Below, piece after piece: positions 1 through 8,325 of a stretch of 64,000 nt of DNA. Every line of letters starts with the position of its first letter. The first letter of the stretch is position 1. The translations under genes were made by a program, and so were the position numbers. The notes under the pieces were generated by a model that had not been told where the DNA came from, ran no database searches, and saw only the letters and a list, made by a program, of their open reading frames with translations. Origin of the DNA: Lentzea albida (lineage in GTDB: Bacteria > Actinomycetota > Actinomycetes > Mycobacteriales > Pseudonocardiaceae); the NCBI RefSeq assembly GCF_900111005.1, contig NZ_FOFV01000005.1:1-64000 (forward strand), read 5' to 3'.

Positions 1-72
<72 letters not shown>

Positions 73-106
73 CGAGCTGTGCCAGCGGACACGGCCGACC
101 GTCACC

Positions 107-175
107 CAACACACGCGGCCGCCCCACCTCAGCACACGCGACCGACCTGCCCCAACACACGTGGCCGACTCGCCC
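107..175. repeat. 23-bp tandem repeat, three copies
   Basis: Three 23-base units start at 107, 130 and 153. They share the core CARCACACGYGRCCG. A degenerate fourth copy may lie at 83-97. The array ends about 50 bases before the DedA start, so it lies in that gene's upstream region; an operator array is possible but unproven. Confidence 0.6.
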
Positions 176-225
176 CAGCAGAGCAGCAGGAGTGCCGGAC
201 GGGCAAAACGGGTAATTCGACGACC

Positions 226-819
226 ATGGAATGGATCACGCAGCTCATGGAGGCGCTGGGCTCCCCCGGCGCGGGCCTGGCGGTCGCCCTGGAGAACGTG
301 TTCCCGCCGGTGCCGAGCGAGGTGATCCTCCCCCTGGCCGGGTTCACGGCGGGCCAGGGCAAGATCTCGCTGATCGCCGCGATCATCTGGACCACGGCCG
401 GGTCCGTCGTCGGCGCCCTGGTGCTGTACGGGCTGGGCGCGTGGCTCGGGCTGGAGCGGTTGCGCAAGGTCGCCGACAGGATCCCGTTCGTCACGGTGTC
501 CGATGTGGACAAGTCCGACGCGTGGTTCGACGAGCACGGCAACAAGGCCGTGTTCATCGGGCGGATGGTGCCGGTCGTGCGGAGCCTGATCTCCATCCCG
601 GCCGGGGTGTCCGGGATGCCGGTCGTGAAGTTCACGCTCTACACGGCGGCGGGCAGCCTGGTGTGGAACACCGCGCTGATCCTCGCCGGGTACGCGCTCG
701 GGGAGAACTACGAGCTCGTCGACCGCTACCTGGGCTGGGTCTCCATGGTGGTGCTGGCCGCGCTGGCCATCGCCATCGTCTGGTTCGTGGTCTCGCGCGT
801 CAAAGCGCGCCGTTCGTAG
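226..819 (+). CDS. DedA/SNARE-associated family membrane protein
   Basis: A 197-residue integral membrane protein of the DedA family, which includes lipid scramblases and small-molecule antiporters of the cytoplasmic membrane. Family marks are ENVFPPVPSEV near residue 22 (acidic residue plus Pro-rich re-entrant loop) and GRMVPVVRSLISIPAG (the G-R-x-x-P-x-x-R motif). ATG 226 is chosen because the protein then begins just before the conserved segment. No ribosome site is visible; TAATTC at 213-218 lies seven bases upstream, suggesting a leaderless mRNA. The 3' end overlaps the convergent MFS gene by 94 bases. A second DedA gene lies at 28461. The substrate cannot be read from the sequence. Confidence 0.9.
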   Translation: MEWITQLMEALGSPGAGLAVALENVFPPVPSEVILPLAGFTAGQGKISLIAAIIWTTAGSVVGALVLYGLGAWLGLERLRKVADRIPFVTVSDVDKSDAWFDEHGNKAVFIGRMVPVVRSLISIPAGVSGMPVVKFTLYTAAGSLVWNTALILAGYALGENYELVDRYLGWVSMVVLAALAIAIVWFVVSRVKARRS

Positions 820-1952
820 AACACCGACGCCACCGCGATGGCGAGGCCGGCCAGCGACAACGCCACGCCGACCCACGCCGTCGAGGTGTAGCCCCAGCCC
901 GCGGCGATCGCGAGACCGCCGAGCCACGCGCCCGCGCCGTTCGCGACGTTGAGCGACGAGTGGTTCGACGACGCCGCGAGCGACGGGGCGTCCGGGGAGG
1001 CGTCCATCAGCCTGATCTGCAGGGCCGCCGCGAGGATCTGGATGGTGAAGCCCAGCAGGAACAGGAACGCGAACAGGAACACCGGGATGGTCGCGGTGAG
1101 GCCGAAGAGCACCAGGATCACGCAGACGGCGATCAGCCCGCCGAACACCGAGCCGGTCACCGAGCGGTCGACGAACCGGCCGCCGAACGTCGCGCCGAGC
1201 GTCATGCCGAGGCCGAACACCGCCAGCACCCACGGGACGACGCTCGCCGGCAGGCCGCCGACCTCGGTCGTGAGCGGGGCGACGTAGGAGTAGACGGCGA
1301 ACATGCCGCCGAAGCCGATCATGCCGGTGAAGATCGCGAACCAGACCGTCGGGCGGCCGAACGCGCGGACCTCGCCCTTCATCGACGCGCCCTCGGCTTT
1401 CGGGACCCTCGGCACCCACGCCGCGATGGCCAGCGCGGTGATCACGGCGATCACCGCGACCGCCAGGTACGCCGTGCGCCAGCCGATCTGCTGGCCCGCG
1501 GCCGTGGCGAGCGGCACGCCGACGAGGTTCGCCACGGTCAGACCGACCATCACGCGCGCAACGGCCGTGCCTCGCCGTTCGGGAGCGACGAGCGCGGCGG
1601 CGACGACGGCCGCGATGCCGAAGAACGCGCCGTGCGGCAGTCCGGCGACGAACCGCGCGATGAGCAGCAACGTCTTGTCCTGGGCCGCGGCCGACAGGCC
1701 GTTGCCGAGGGCGACCGCGAGCATCAGGCCGATCAGCATGCCCTTGCGCGGAAGCTTGGCGCCGAGCACGGCGATCAGCGGCGCGCCGACGACGACACCG
1801 GCGGCGTAGAGGCTGATCGCGTGGCCGGCCTCGTAGTCGGGGATGCCGAAGGTCTCCGCGATCTGGGGCAGCAGCCCCATCGTCGCGAACTCGGTCGTAC
1901 CGATGCCGAACCCGCCGAGCGCGAGAGCGGTCATGGCGCGGGTGGTGTTCAA
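726..1952 (-). CDS. MFS transporter, DHA1 drug-efflux type
   Basis: A 408-residue twelve-helix exporter of the DHA1 group (AraJ/Cmx-like). The opening segment GIGTTEFATMGLLPQIAE and the loop GAKLPRKGML after helix 2 are typical. TTG 1952 is preferred because GGGGAAG lies just upstream; ATG 1934 is the alternative but lacks a ribosome site. It follows the paralogous gene at 1981-3192 by 28 bases, so the two probably form one operon. The C-terminal tail after ERRALTRE is low complexity and is encoded antisense to the DedA 3' end, which looks like run-on after loss of an earlier stop. Drug specificity is unknown. Confidence 0.88.
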   Translation of the reverse strand: MNTTRAMTALALGGFGIGTTEFATMGLLPQIAETFGIPDYEAGHAISLYAAGVVVGAPLIAVLGAKLPRKGMLIGLMLAVALGNGLSAAAQDKTLLLIARFVAGLPHGAFFGIAAVVAAALVAPERRGTAVARVMVGLTVANLVGVPLATAAGQQIGWRTAYLAVAVIAVITALAIAAWVPRVPKAEGASMKGEVRAFGRPTVWFAIFTGMIGFGGMFAVYSYVAPLTTEVGGLPASVVPWVLAVFGLGMTLGATFGGRFVDRSVTGSVFGGLIAVCVILVLFGLTATIPVFLFAFLFLLGFTIQILAAALQIRLMDASPDAPSLAASSNHSSLNVANGAGAWLGGLAIAAGWGYTSTAWVGVALSLAGLAIAVASVFYERRALTRETTNQTMAMASAASTTMETQPR

Positions 1953-1980
1953 GGCTTCCCCATGGCTGGTAGTAGCAGGA

Positions 1981-3192
1981 CTAGTTAGCTACTGGAACCA
2001 CTTTACGGTCCTTCTGACGCGCTTCAGAAGACTCCGGACCGGTGCCGATGCTCACACGCCGGTCGAGGAATACCGACACGGCCGCGACCACCAGGCCACC
2101 GACCGCGAGCAGCGCCCCGATCCAGTTCGGCGAGGTGTAGCCGAGGCCCCGCTCGATCGCGAGACCGCCGAGCCACGCACCACCCGCGTTGCCGAGGTTG
2201 AACGCCGCGATGTTGGCCGCGCTCGCCAGCGCGGGCGCGCCCTCCGCGGTCTGCATGACCCGCATCTGCAACGGCGGCACGGTGGCGAACCCGGCCGCGC
2301 CGAACAGCACGATCGTGACGGCGGCGAGCACGGGCGAGTGCGCGGTGAACACGAACGCCGTCAGCACGGCGGCCAGCGAGATCAGGATGACCACGATGCT
2401 CTTCATCACCGACCGGTCCGCCGCCCTGCCGCCGAGCAGGTTGCCCGCGAACAGACCCACGCCGAACAGCACCAGCAGCCACGTCACGGCACCGGACGAG
2501 AAGCCCGCGACCTCGGTCATCATCGGCGCGATGTAGGTGAACGACGCGAAGACGCCCGCGAAGCCGAACGCGGTCATCAGCAGCGCGAGCCACACCTGCG
2601 GGTTGCGGAACACGGCGAGTTCGCCGCGCAGGTTGCCGGGCTGCGCCTCCTGCTTCGGCACCAGGAACACGATGCCGAGCAGGCCGATCACGCCCAGAGC
2701 GGTCACCGCCCAGAACGTCGAACGCCACCCGAGGGCCTGCCCCAGTGCCGTGCCCATCGGCACGCCCAGCACGTTCGCCACGGTCAGACCGGTGAACATC
2801 AACGCGATGGCGCTCGCCCTGCGTTGCGGCGCAACGAGGTCAGCGGCGACGACCGAGCCGACGCCGAAGAACGCGCCGTGCGCGAGCGCCGCGATGACGC
2901 GTCCGCTCATCAGCACGCCGTAGGTGTCCGCGAGCGCGGAGACGAGGTTGCCCGCGATGAACAGCACCATCAGCCCGAGCAGCATCTTCTTGCGGGGCAG
3001 GCGTCCGCCGAGCACGGTCAGCAGCGGCGCGCCGATCACGACGCCGAGCGCGTACCCGGAGATCAGCAGTCCCGCGCCCGGGATCGAGACGCCCAGGTCA
3101 GCCGCCACCTCGGGCAGCAGACCCATGATCACGAACTCGGTCGTGCCGATGGCGAAGGCGCTGATCGCGAGGGCGAGCAGAGCGACAGGCAT
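1981..3192 (-). CDS. MFS transporter, DHA1 drug-efflux type (paralogue)
   Basis: A 403-residue MFS protein clearly paralogous to its downstream neighbour: both begin with G-I/T-GTTEF-x-x-MGLLP and keep the PRKKMLLG loop. ATG 3192 is supported by AAGGA nine bases upstream; the frame stays open further upstream without a better start. It is probably the first gene of a two-exporter operon. Two 19-base-spaced repeats lie just upstream at 3217-3253 and may bind a TetR- or MarR-type repressor. The family exports chloramphenicol, arabinose-like sugars or other small molecules; which one applies here is not visible. Confidence 0.88.
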   Translation of the reverse strand: MPVALLALAISAFAIGTTEFVIMGLLPEVAADLGVSIPGAGLLISGYALGVVIGAPLLTVLGGRLPRKKMLLGLMVLFIAGNLVSALADTYGVLMSGRVIAALAHGAFFGVGSVVAADLVAPQRRASAIALMFTGLTVANVLGVPMGTALGQALGWRSTFWAVTALGVIGLLGIVFLVPKQEAQPGNLRGELAVFRNPQVWLALLMTAFGFAGVFASFTYIAPMMTEVAGFSSGAVTWLLVLFGVGLFAGNLLGGRAADRSVMKSIVVILISLAAVLTAFVFTAHSPVLAAVTIVLFGAAGFATVPPLQMRVMQTAEGAPALASAANIAAFNLGNAGGAWLGGLAIERGLGYTSPNWIGALLAVGGLVVAAVSVFLDRRVSIGTGPESSEARQKDRKVVPVAN

Positions 3193-3216
3193 GTCACACA
3201 GTCCTTGAAGTCGTAG

Positions 3217-3253
3217 GTTGTCCGCGTGGGCAATAGTTGCACACGCGGGCAAT
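3217..3253 (-). promoter_or_regulatory. Tandem operator-like repeats upstream of the MFS pair
   Basis: Two 18-base units, at 3217-3234 and 3236-3253, agree at 14 of 18 positions (GTTGTCCGCGTGGGCAAT and GTTGCACACGCGGGCAAT). Each begins GTTG and ends CAAT with partial dyad symmetry. They lie 25-61 bases before the MFS start, where an efflux-pump repressor would bind. No regulator gene is adjacent. Confidence 0.45.
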
Positions 3254-3305
3254 TGCATGCGACTTGTGAATCGGTGAAGCCCGTCACGCCGCCGGGAGAC
3301 GCGAA

Positions 3306-3337
3306 GAAGGCCGGCCCCAGCGCCGGGACCGGCCTTC
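3306..3337 (-). terminator. Hairpin after the carbonic anhydrase gene
   Basis: GAAGGCCGG at 3306-3314 pairs with CCGGCCTTC at 3329-3337. After one mismatch three further C:G pairs form around a short loop. It lies 14 bases beyond the carbonic anhydrase stop on that gene's strand. The U tract is poor, as is usual in actinobacteria. Confidence 0.6.
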
Positions 3338-3351
3338 GCCTCGGGACGACC

Positions 3352-4086
3352 TCAGATGCGCGGGACCTCCACGAACGTGCGCCCGTTGAGCGGCTGCGTC
3401 GCACGGGCGTTGCCCGTGGTGAACAGACCCTTGAAGCGCGCGATGGTCGCGGCCGTCACGTGCTGCTCACCGGTGAGGTACCACTCGACGCCCTCGGTGA
3501 ACGGCGCGGTCGTCAGCGAGCCGATGTAGTGCAGCGTGTGGTGGCCCGACGGCAGCAGGCGGTTGAGGTCGATCGGCGCGATGTCGACCGGCGCACCGCA
3601 CTCCGGCGAGAGCCTGGCCAGCACGTCGTCCACGACCGAGTGCGAACCGACGACCAGCGGGACGCCGACCACCAGTAACTTGCCGGCGGCGCTGCGGTGC
3701 ACGAGGTGCATCTCGAGCGGCGTGTTGCGGCCGCCGAACTGGTGCTCGGAGGGCGTGTGGAAGTGGAACTGCACCAGGTCGTATCTCGTGCCGGCCACCG
3801 TGACGTGACCCGCACCCGGTTCGACCTCCGCCTCCTCCGTCTCCTCGTGGTTGCGGATCGAGCAGCCGTTGTCGTCGGCCGTGTCCTTGCGGATGTACTT
3901 CAACTCCAGGGCGGAGTGCCCGTAGGACACGTCGAGCTTCGGCGCGTGGGGGTCGAGCCGGATCGCGCCCGGCGTGACGTTGACGGGACTTTGCTTCGGC
4001 GTCGCCGACTCGGCAGGGCCACCCGCGAAGAACGCGGCGGTGAGCACGAGCGGAAGAACAGCCGGAAGTGACCGCTTGATGTTCAT
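3352..4086 (-). CDS. Alpha-type carbonic anhydrase, secreted
   Basis: A 244-residue alpha carbonic anhydrase (CO2 hydration, zinc enzyme). The zinc ligands are visible as H108 and H110 in VQFHFHTPSEHQ and H127 in EMHLVH; the 17-residue gap to the third ligand is the bacterial spacing. The N-terminus MNIKRSLPAVLPLVLTAAFF is a signal peptide, so it acts outside the membrane. ATG 4086 is chosen because it starts that signal; a longer in-frame extension would bury it. A perfect 20-base palindrome sits ten bases upstream and suggests repressor control. It is a single gene followed by a hairpin. Confidence 0.92.
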   Translation of the reverse strand: MNIKRSLPAVLPLVLTAAFFAGGPAESATPKQSPVNVTPGAIRLDPHAPKLDVSYGHSALELKYIRKDTADDNGCSIRNHEETEEAEVEPGAGHVTVAGTRYDLVQFHFHTPSEHQFGGRNTPLEMHLVHRSAAGKLLVVGVPLVVGSHSVVDDVLARLSPECGAPVDIAPIDLNRLLPSGHHTLHYIGSLTTAPFTEGVEWYLTGEQHVTAATIARFKGLFTTGNARATQPLNGRTFVEVPRI

Positions 4087-4410
4087 GAGGTCACTTTTCA
4101 CCCGATCGGGTGAAATGGGGAAGTGGAGTGTGGTCGCGCTCTCATAGGTCGGAAATATTCCCGCGACACCGAACTGGACCAGACGGAACTGATTCAGCAC
4201 CTGGAAGTGCGTCGATGCAGGTCAAGCTCTTGCAACTCACTTGCGAAAAGCGGATTTCGACAGCGTTCGTTGAGCATGCAAATTCGAATTGAGACGACCT
4301 CGCCATTGAAGAACGAAAGCGTTCTCGATCACCAATGTCCGATTCACGACGATTTGCCGAATTTGCCTGAAACGACTCCGCCTTCGAAGTGCGTGCGGCA
4401 GGATTGTCCG
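4087..4410. other. Intergenic region, lower GC
   Basis: This 324-base stretch between divergent genes is visibly more AT-rich than its surroundings. It holds the 20-base palindrome near 4100. An open frame continues upstream from the MmcQ/YjbR gene through it, but codon use does not look coding. I see no RNA gene or further ORF. Confidence 0.5.
4096..4115. promoter_or_regulatory. Perfect 20-bp palindrome upstream of carbonic anhydrase
   Basis: TTTCACCCGATCGGGTGAAA is fully self-complementary and lies ten bases before the carbonic anhydrase ATG. A dyad in this position is typical of a dimeric repressor operator in the leader. The inner ten bases recur at 8328-8337 without the flanks, so only the full site is considered. 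Confidence 0.6.
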
Positions 4411-4761
4411 ATGGTCACCGTCGCCGACATCCGCGCCGTCGCACTGACGCTGCCGCGCACCACCGAACACCTCATCCGCGACCGCGTGAAGTTCCGCGTG
4501 GGCCAGATCGTCTACGCCGCCCTCTCCCGTGACGAGACCGTGCTGGGCTTCGGCTACCCGCGCGAGGAACGGGAGGCACTCGTGGCGAGCGATCCCGTCA
4601 AGTTCGCGCTCCCCGGCCAGTCCGACATGCGCTTCCAGTGGGTGCACGCCTCGATGGCCGAGCTGGACGTGGAGGAGATGACCGAGCTCGTCTGCGGCGC
4701 TTGGGCTCTGTGCGTGCCGAAGAAGCTCATCCGCGAGCGGCTCGGCGACGGCTACCTTTAG
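4411..4761 (+). CDS. MmcQ/YjbR family protein
   Basis: A 116-residue protein of the MmcQ/YjbR family, a cytoplasmic DNA-binding-like fold with no settled biochemical role. Recognisable stretches are VRAVALTLPRTTEH-type helix 1, KFRVGQIVYAALSRDE and the tryptophan-containing C-terminus with LVCGAWALCVPKKL. ATG 4411 has AGGA nearby and matches the family start. Its stop overlaps that of the convergent MBL gene by four bases. Confidence 0.8.
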   Translation: MVTVADIRAVALTLPRTTEHLIRDRVKFRVGQIVYAALSRDETVLGFGYPREEREALVASDPVKFALPGQSDMRFQWVHASMAELDVEEMTELVCGAWALCVPKKLIRERLGDGYL

Positions 4762-5666
4762 TCAACACTGAAGCTATCGAGGACACCATCGAATGGAGGC
4801 TGCTCAGCGCACAGACACCCGACCCCGGGCTCGATCCACTCCCGCCCCGTCCACTCCGGATGCCGCTCCACCAGCACCGCCCGCACCTCGGCCACGATCT
4901 CCTCCAGCCCCGCAGCGGAGTCGCGCCGGCGCCAAGTCTCGTCCCGCAGCTCCCCCAGGTAGTCCCGAACGCCGCGCACCACCTCCACCCCACCCACCGA
5001 TCCGTGGCCCGGCACGACAACACGGGGTTCGCGGGCGATCAACCCGTCCAGCACGGCGATCCACGCGAGGCCGGAGACGTCGGTGTCGTGCGGCGGGAAC
5101 CACGGGAAGATCGCGAACTGCCCGGTCTCGGCCAGGTCGCCGGTGAACAGCACGCCGGCGTCCGGCACCTCGACCACCTGGTCGCCCAGCGTGTGCCCGC
5201 GCCCGGTCGGCCGCAGCACCACCGTGCGGCCGCCGAGGTCGAGCGCGTGGACGCCGTCGGCCACCTCGTCGGGCACCGGCACCTCGACGTCCGCCAGCCG
5301 TTGCGCCACCGCCCCGCCGAAGCCGCGGAACATCTCCAGGTAGCCGGATCCCTTGCGGCGCAGGTCCTCCGCCTGCGCGCGGTTCACCACGTAGTGCTCG
5401 AACACGGACGCGCCGAACGCGTGCTCGGGGTGGAAGTGCGTCGTCGTCAGGTGGACCCGGCGTCCGCGGGCCACCTCCTCGGCGAACGCGCGCACGGCGG
5501 AGGCGTTGGTGTGGCCGAGGCCGGTGTCCACGACGAGGACGGCCTCGGTGCCGCCGATGATCCCGATGTTGGGCACCAGGCCGACGTGCTCGTTGGGGAT
5601 CACCAGGACGTCCGGCGCGACTTCGACGGCACCGGACGTGTGGACCACGGGGTCGGGGAGGTTCAT
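4758..5666 (-). CDS. MBL-fold metallo-hydrolase
   Basis: A 302-residue metallo-beta-lactamase-fold hydrolase. Metal-binding motifs appear in order: TTTHFHPEHAFG (the H-x-H-x-D-H motif with Glu for Asp), GRGHTLGDQ, TGDLAETGQF and PGHG. This pattern belongs to small-molecule hydrolases rather than true beta-lactamases; the substrate is unknown. ATG 5666 is preceded by GGTGGAG. It is divergent from a LysR gene across 82 bases containing a classic LysR box, so that regulator probably controls it. Confidence 0.85.
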   Translation of the reverse strand: MNLPDPVVHTSGAVEVAPDVLVIPNEHVGLVPNIGIIGGTEAVLVVDTGLGHTNASAVRAFAEEVARGRRVHLTTTHFHPEHAFGASVFEHYVVNRAQAEDLRRKGSGYLEMFRGFGGAVAQRLADVEVPVPDEVADGVHALDLGGRTVVLRPTGRGHTLGDQVVEVPDAGVLFTGDLAETGQFAIFPWFPPHDTDVSGLAWIAVLDGLIAREPRVVVPGHGSVGGVEVVRGVRDYLGELRDETWRRRDSAAGLEEIVAEVRAVLVERHPEWTGREWIEPGVGCLCAEQPPFDGVLDSFSVD

Positions 5667-5720
5667 GCCCCCACTCCACCGGCGGGACGGGTGGCGCGTC
5701 CAAGACCGTCTGCGCACGCC

Positions 5721-5739
5721 CGATACCGCGCGAGTATCG
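5721..5739. promoter_or_regulatory. LysR-type operator ATAC-N7-GTAT
   Basis: CGATAC and GTATCG flank a seven-base spacer, giving the T-N11-A dyad of LysR boxes. It lies 10-28 bases before the LysR start and overlaps a possible -10 (TATCGT, 5735-5740), the arrangement of an autorepressed regulator that also acts on the divergent gene. Confidence 0.7.
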
Positions 5740-5748
5740 TGCCTGGTC

Positions 5749-6579
5749 ATGGAGCTGCGGACCCTGCGCTACTTCGTCGCTGTCGCCGAGGAGCTGCACT
5801 TCGGCCGCGCGGCACAGCGCCTGCACCTGAGCCAGCCGCCGCTGAGCCGGGCGATCAAGCACCTCGAGAACGACCTGGGTGCCACGCTGCTGCACCGCTC
5901 CCCCGCCGGCGTCACGCTCACCGAAGCGGGCCGCGTCCTGCTGGCCGAGGCGAAGGCGTTGCTGGAGCACGCCGACCGCATCCGCGCCAAGCTCGCGCGC
6001 ACCACCATCACCGTCGGCATGCTCGGCGACCACGCCGCCGGGCTGGCCGAGGCGTTCCGGCGCCGGCACCCGGACGTCGAGATCCGCGTCCGCGAGACCG
6101 ACCTGACCGATCCCACCTGCGGGCTGCGCACCGGCCAGGTCGACGTCGCCCTGACGCGCGGACCGTTCGACGAGACCGGCCTGAGGACCCTGGTGGTGCG
6201 CCGGGACCCGGTCGGCGCGGTGCTGCGGCGTGACGACCCGCTCGCCGCCAGGGACCGGATCACCACCGGTGACCTGGAGGACCGCGACTGGTTCCAGTTC
6301 CCGGACGGCACCGACGAGGTCTGGCGGAACTACTGGAACGGCGGGCGACCGCGCACCGGCCCGACCGTCCGCGCGGTCCAGGAGTGCGTGCAGTCCGTGC
6401 TGTGGAACGGTTCCGTCGGCCTGGCCCCGCTCGGCCACGACTTGGGTGAGCTCGTGGTCGTGCCGTTGAGCGACATGGCGCCGAGCCCCGTCGTGATCGC
6501 GTGGACCGGGGACGACCCGCTCACCCGCGACTTCGTCGAGGCGGCGGCTCAGGCGTACCGGCTCACGGTGACCGCGTAG
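5749..6579 (+). CDS. LysR-family transcriptional regulator
   Basis: A 276-residue LysR regulator. The N-terminal helix-turn-helix is clear: MELRTLRYFVAVAEELHFG then AAQRLHLSQPPLSRAIKHLE. The C-terminal effector domain begins near residue 85. ATG 5749 is the canonical start of the family. No ribosome site is seen; TATCGT lies eight bases upstream, so the mRNA may be leaderless. It probably controls itself and the divergent MBL hydrolase. Its 3' end overlaps the convergent methyltransferase by 31 bases. Confidence 0.9.
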   Translation: MELRTLRYFVAVAEELHFGRAAQRLHLSQPPLSRAIKHLENDLGATLLHRSPAGVTLTEAGRVLLAEAKALLEHADRIRAKLARTTITVGMLGDHAAGLAEAFRRRHPDVEIRVRETDLTDPTCGLRTGQVDVALTRGPFDETGLRTLVVRRDPVGAVLRRDDPLAARDRITTGDLEDRDWFQFPDGTDEVWRNYWNGGRPRTGPTVRAVQECVQSVLWNGSVGLAPLGHDLGELVVVPLSDMAPSPVVIAWTGDDPLTRDFVEAAAQAYRLTVTA

Positions 6580-7094
6580 TCGCCGCCCTCGAACGGCTTG
6601 CGGTCCCACGTCGCGAAGCGTTCGACCAGCGTGAGCCCGGCGTCCGCGCAGTGCGCGTCGTACTGCTCGACGGTGTAGCCCCGGTTCAGGCTGAACCCGG
6701 CGACCAGAACGTTCCCGACGTGCCTCGCGACGCCCGCGACGAGCGCGCCCTGTGTACCCGGCGGCGTGAACAGCGGCACGTTGCCCGCCATCACCACGAC
6801 GTCGAACGTCCGCCCCAGGTCCAGCTCCGCCAGGTCCGAGCGCACCCACGTGATGTCCGGCGCCTGCTCGCACGCGTACGCCAGCATCGACTCGTCGAGA
6901 TCGGCCCCGACCACCTCGATGCCGTGCCGGGCGAGCTCGATGCCGACCCGTCCGGTGCCGCACCCGGCGTCCAGCACGGACGCCGGCTCGAAGGCGCGCA
7001 CGAACGTCGCCTCCCCGTGCACGTCCATCCCGGACTCGGCGAGCGAATCGAACCTGCGCTGGTACTCGGCCCCGTTCCACACGCCCGCCAGCAT
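6549..7094 (-). CDS. Class I SAM-dependent methyltransferase
   Basis: A 181-residue methyltransferase. Motif I is VLDAGCGTGRVGIELA, followed by the acidic VVGADLDESML and VRSDLAELDL segments that hold SAM. The substrate cannot be inferred. ATG 7094 (MLAGVWNGAEYQRRFD) is the usual start of this subfamily. ATG 7151 is an in-frame alternative, but it would overlap the start codon of the divergent SGNH gene. Confidence 0.82.
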   Translation of the reverse strand: MLAGVWNGAEYQRRFDSLAESGMDVHGEATFVRAFEPASVLDAGCGTGRVGIELARHGIEVVGADLDESMLAYACEQAPDITWVRSDLAELDLGRTFDVVVMAGNVPLFTPPGTQGALVAGVARHVGNVLVAGFSLNRGYTVEQYDAHCADAGLTLVERFATWDRKPFEGGDYAVTVSRYA

Positions 7095-7124
7095 AGAACC
7101 GAAGATCGGGGGATACCGGACGTG

Positions 7125-7138
7125 TGAGAGCGCTGCCA
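7125..7138. promoter_or_regulatory. Imperfect LacI-type operator half-site
   Basis: TGAGAGCGCTGCCA repeats exactly the first ten bases of the perfect palindrome at 50365-50378; the right arm is degenerate. It lies 12 bases before the secreted SGNH hydrolase. It could link that gene to the glucanase regulon, but one degenerate arm makes this weak. Confidence 0.3.
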
Positions 7139-7149
7139 GGGTCGAAGTC

Positions 7150-8325
7150 ATGACGCGCTTTCTGCTGGCAGTGGCGTTGCTCGTGGCCGTGGCCCCTCCC
7201 GCGCAGGCCGCACCGCCCAGATGGGTCGGCACGTGGGCGGCCGCACCCTCCTCGGCCGTACCCGGCACGGACAACGGCTACGTGAACTACACGATCCGCA
7301 ACATCGTGCACGTCAGCGCGGGCGGCAAGGAGGTCCGCGTCCGCCTGTCCAACGCCTTCGGCCGCACACCGGTGCTGTTCGGCCAGGTCACGGTCGCCCG
7401 CGCGGCCGGTCCGGACACGCCTCTCGCGCTGCCCGGCACCGTGCGCACGCTGACGTTCGGCGGCTCGCAGGCCATCACCGCCCCGGCCGGCGCCGACGTG
7501 ATCAGCGACGGCGTGGCGCTGACCGTGCCCGCCGACTCCGACCTGCTCGTGAGCGTCTACACGCCCGAACCCGGCGGCCCGGTCACCCACCACGACCTGA
7601 CCATGCAGAACTCGTACTTCACCCGCGAGGGAAACCACACGACCGACGAGTCCGCCCTGGCGTTCCGCGAACGCACCACGAACTGGCACTACGTCTCGGG
7701 CGTCGACGTGCGCAGCTCGACCCTGCAGGGCAGCGTGGTCGCGCTCGGCGACTCGATCACCGACGGCGCGAACTCGACCTTCGGGGCGAACCTGCGCTGG
7801 CCCGACCAGCTCGCCGACCGCGTGAACACGCGCCTGGGAGTGCTGAACGCGGGCATCAGCGGCAACCGCCTCCTGCTCGACGGCGGCGGGGCCGGCGTCA
7901 ACGCCCAGGCCAGGCTGAACCGCGACGTGCTCACCCAGTCCGGCGTCCGGACGGTGATCGTGTTCGAGGGCATCAACGACATCCAGCAGACTCCGCACCA
8001 GACCGACCCGGCCAAGATCATCGCGGCGCTGCAGCAGATCGCCGCCCGGTCGCACGACCGCGGCCTGCGGGTGGTCGGCGCGACGATCACGCCGTTCAAG
8101 GGCTGGAACAGCTACACCGAGGAGCTGGAGCAGGTCCGCCAGAGCGTGAACGCGTTCATCCGCACGAGCCGCGACTTCGACGCCGTGGTCGACTTCGACC
8201 AGGTCATCCGCGACCCGGCGGACCCGCAGCGGATCAGGCCGGACTACGACGAGGGCGACCACCTGCACCCCGGTGACAAGGGCTTCGAGGCGATGGCGAA
8301 GGCGGTGAAGCTCGCCACGCTCTGA
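7150..8325 (+). CDS. Secreted SGNH/GDSL hydrolase
   Basis: A 391-residue secreted esterase of the SGNH superfamily. A signal peptide (MTRFLLAVALLVAVAPPAQA) precedes an N-terminal beta domain of about 170 residues and then the catalytic domain. The blocks are GDSITDG with the nucleophile Ser, a conserved Gly-Asn in SGNRLL, GINDI (G-x-N-D) and DEGDHLHPG (Asp and His of the triad). ATG 7150 starts the signal. The role is probably deacylation of extracellular lipids or acetylated polysaccharides. It is divergent from the methyltransferase. Confidence 0.9.
   Translation: MTRFLLAVALLVAVAPPAQAAPPRWVGTWAAAPSSAVPGTDNGYVNYTIRNIVHVSAGGKEVRVRLSNAFGRTPVLFGQVTVARAAGPDTPLALPGTVRTLTFGGSQAITAPAGADVISDGVALTVPADSDLLVSVYTPEPGGPVTHHDLTMQNSYFTREGNHTTDESALAFRERTTNWHYVSGVDVRSSTLQGSVVALGDSITDGANSTFGANLRWPDQLADRVNTRLGVLNAGISGNRLLLDGGGAGVNAQARLNRDVLTQSGVRTVIVFEGINDIQQTPHQTDPAKIIAALQQIAARSHDRGLRVVGATITPFKGWNSYTEELEQVRQSVNAFIRTSRDFDAVVDFDQVIRDPADPQRIRPDYDEGDHLHPGDKGFEAMAKAVKLATL

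Noticed and set aside
4136..4146. GCGCTCTCATA, half of the operator at 50365, upstream of carbonic anhydrase
   Set aside because: Only one arm is present and the gene has no link to glucan use.
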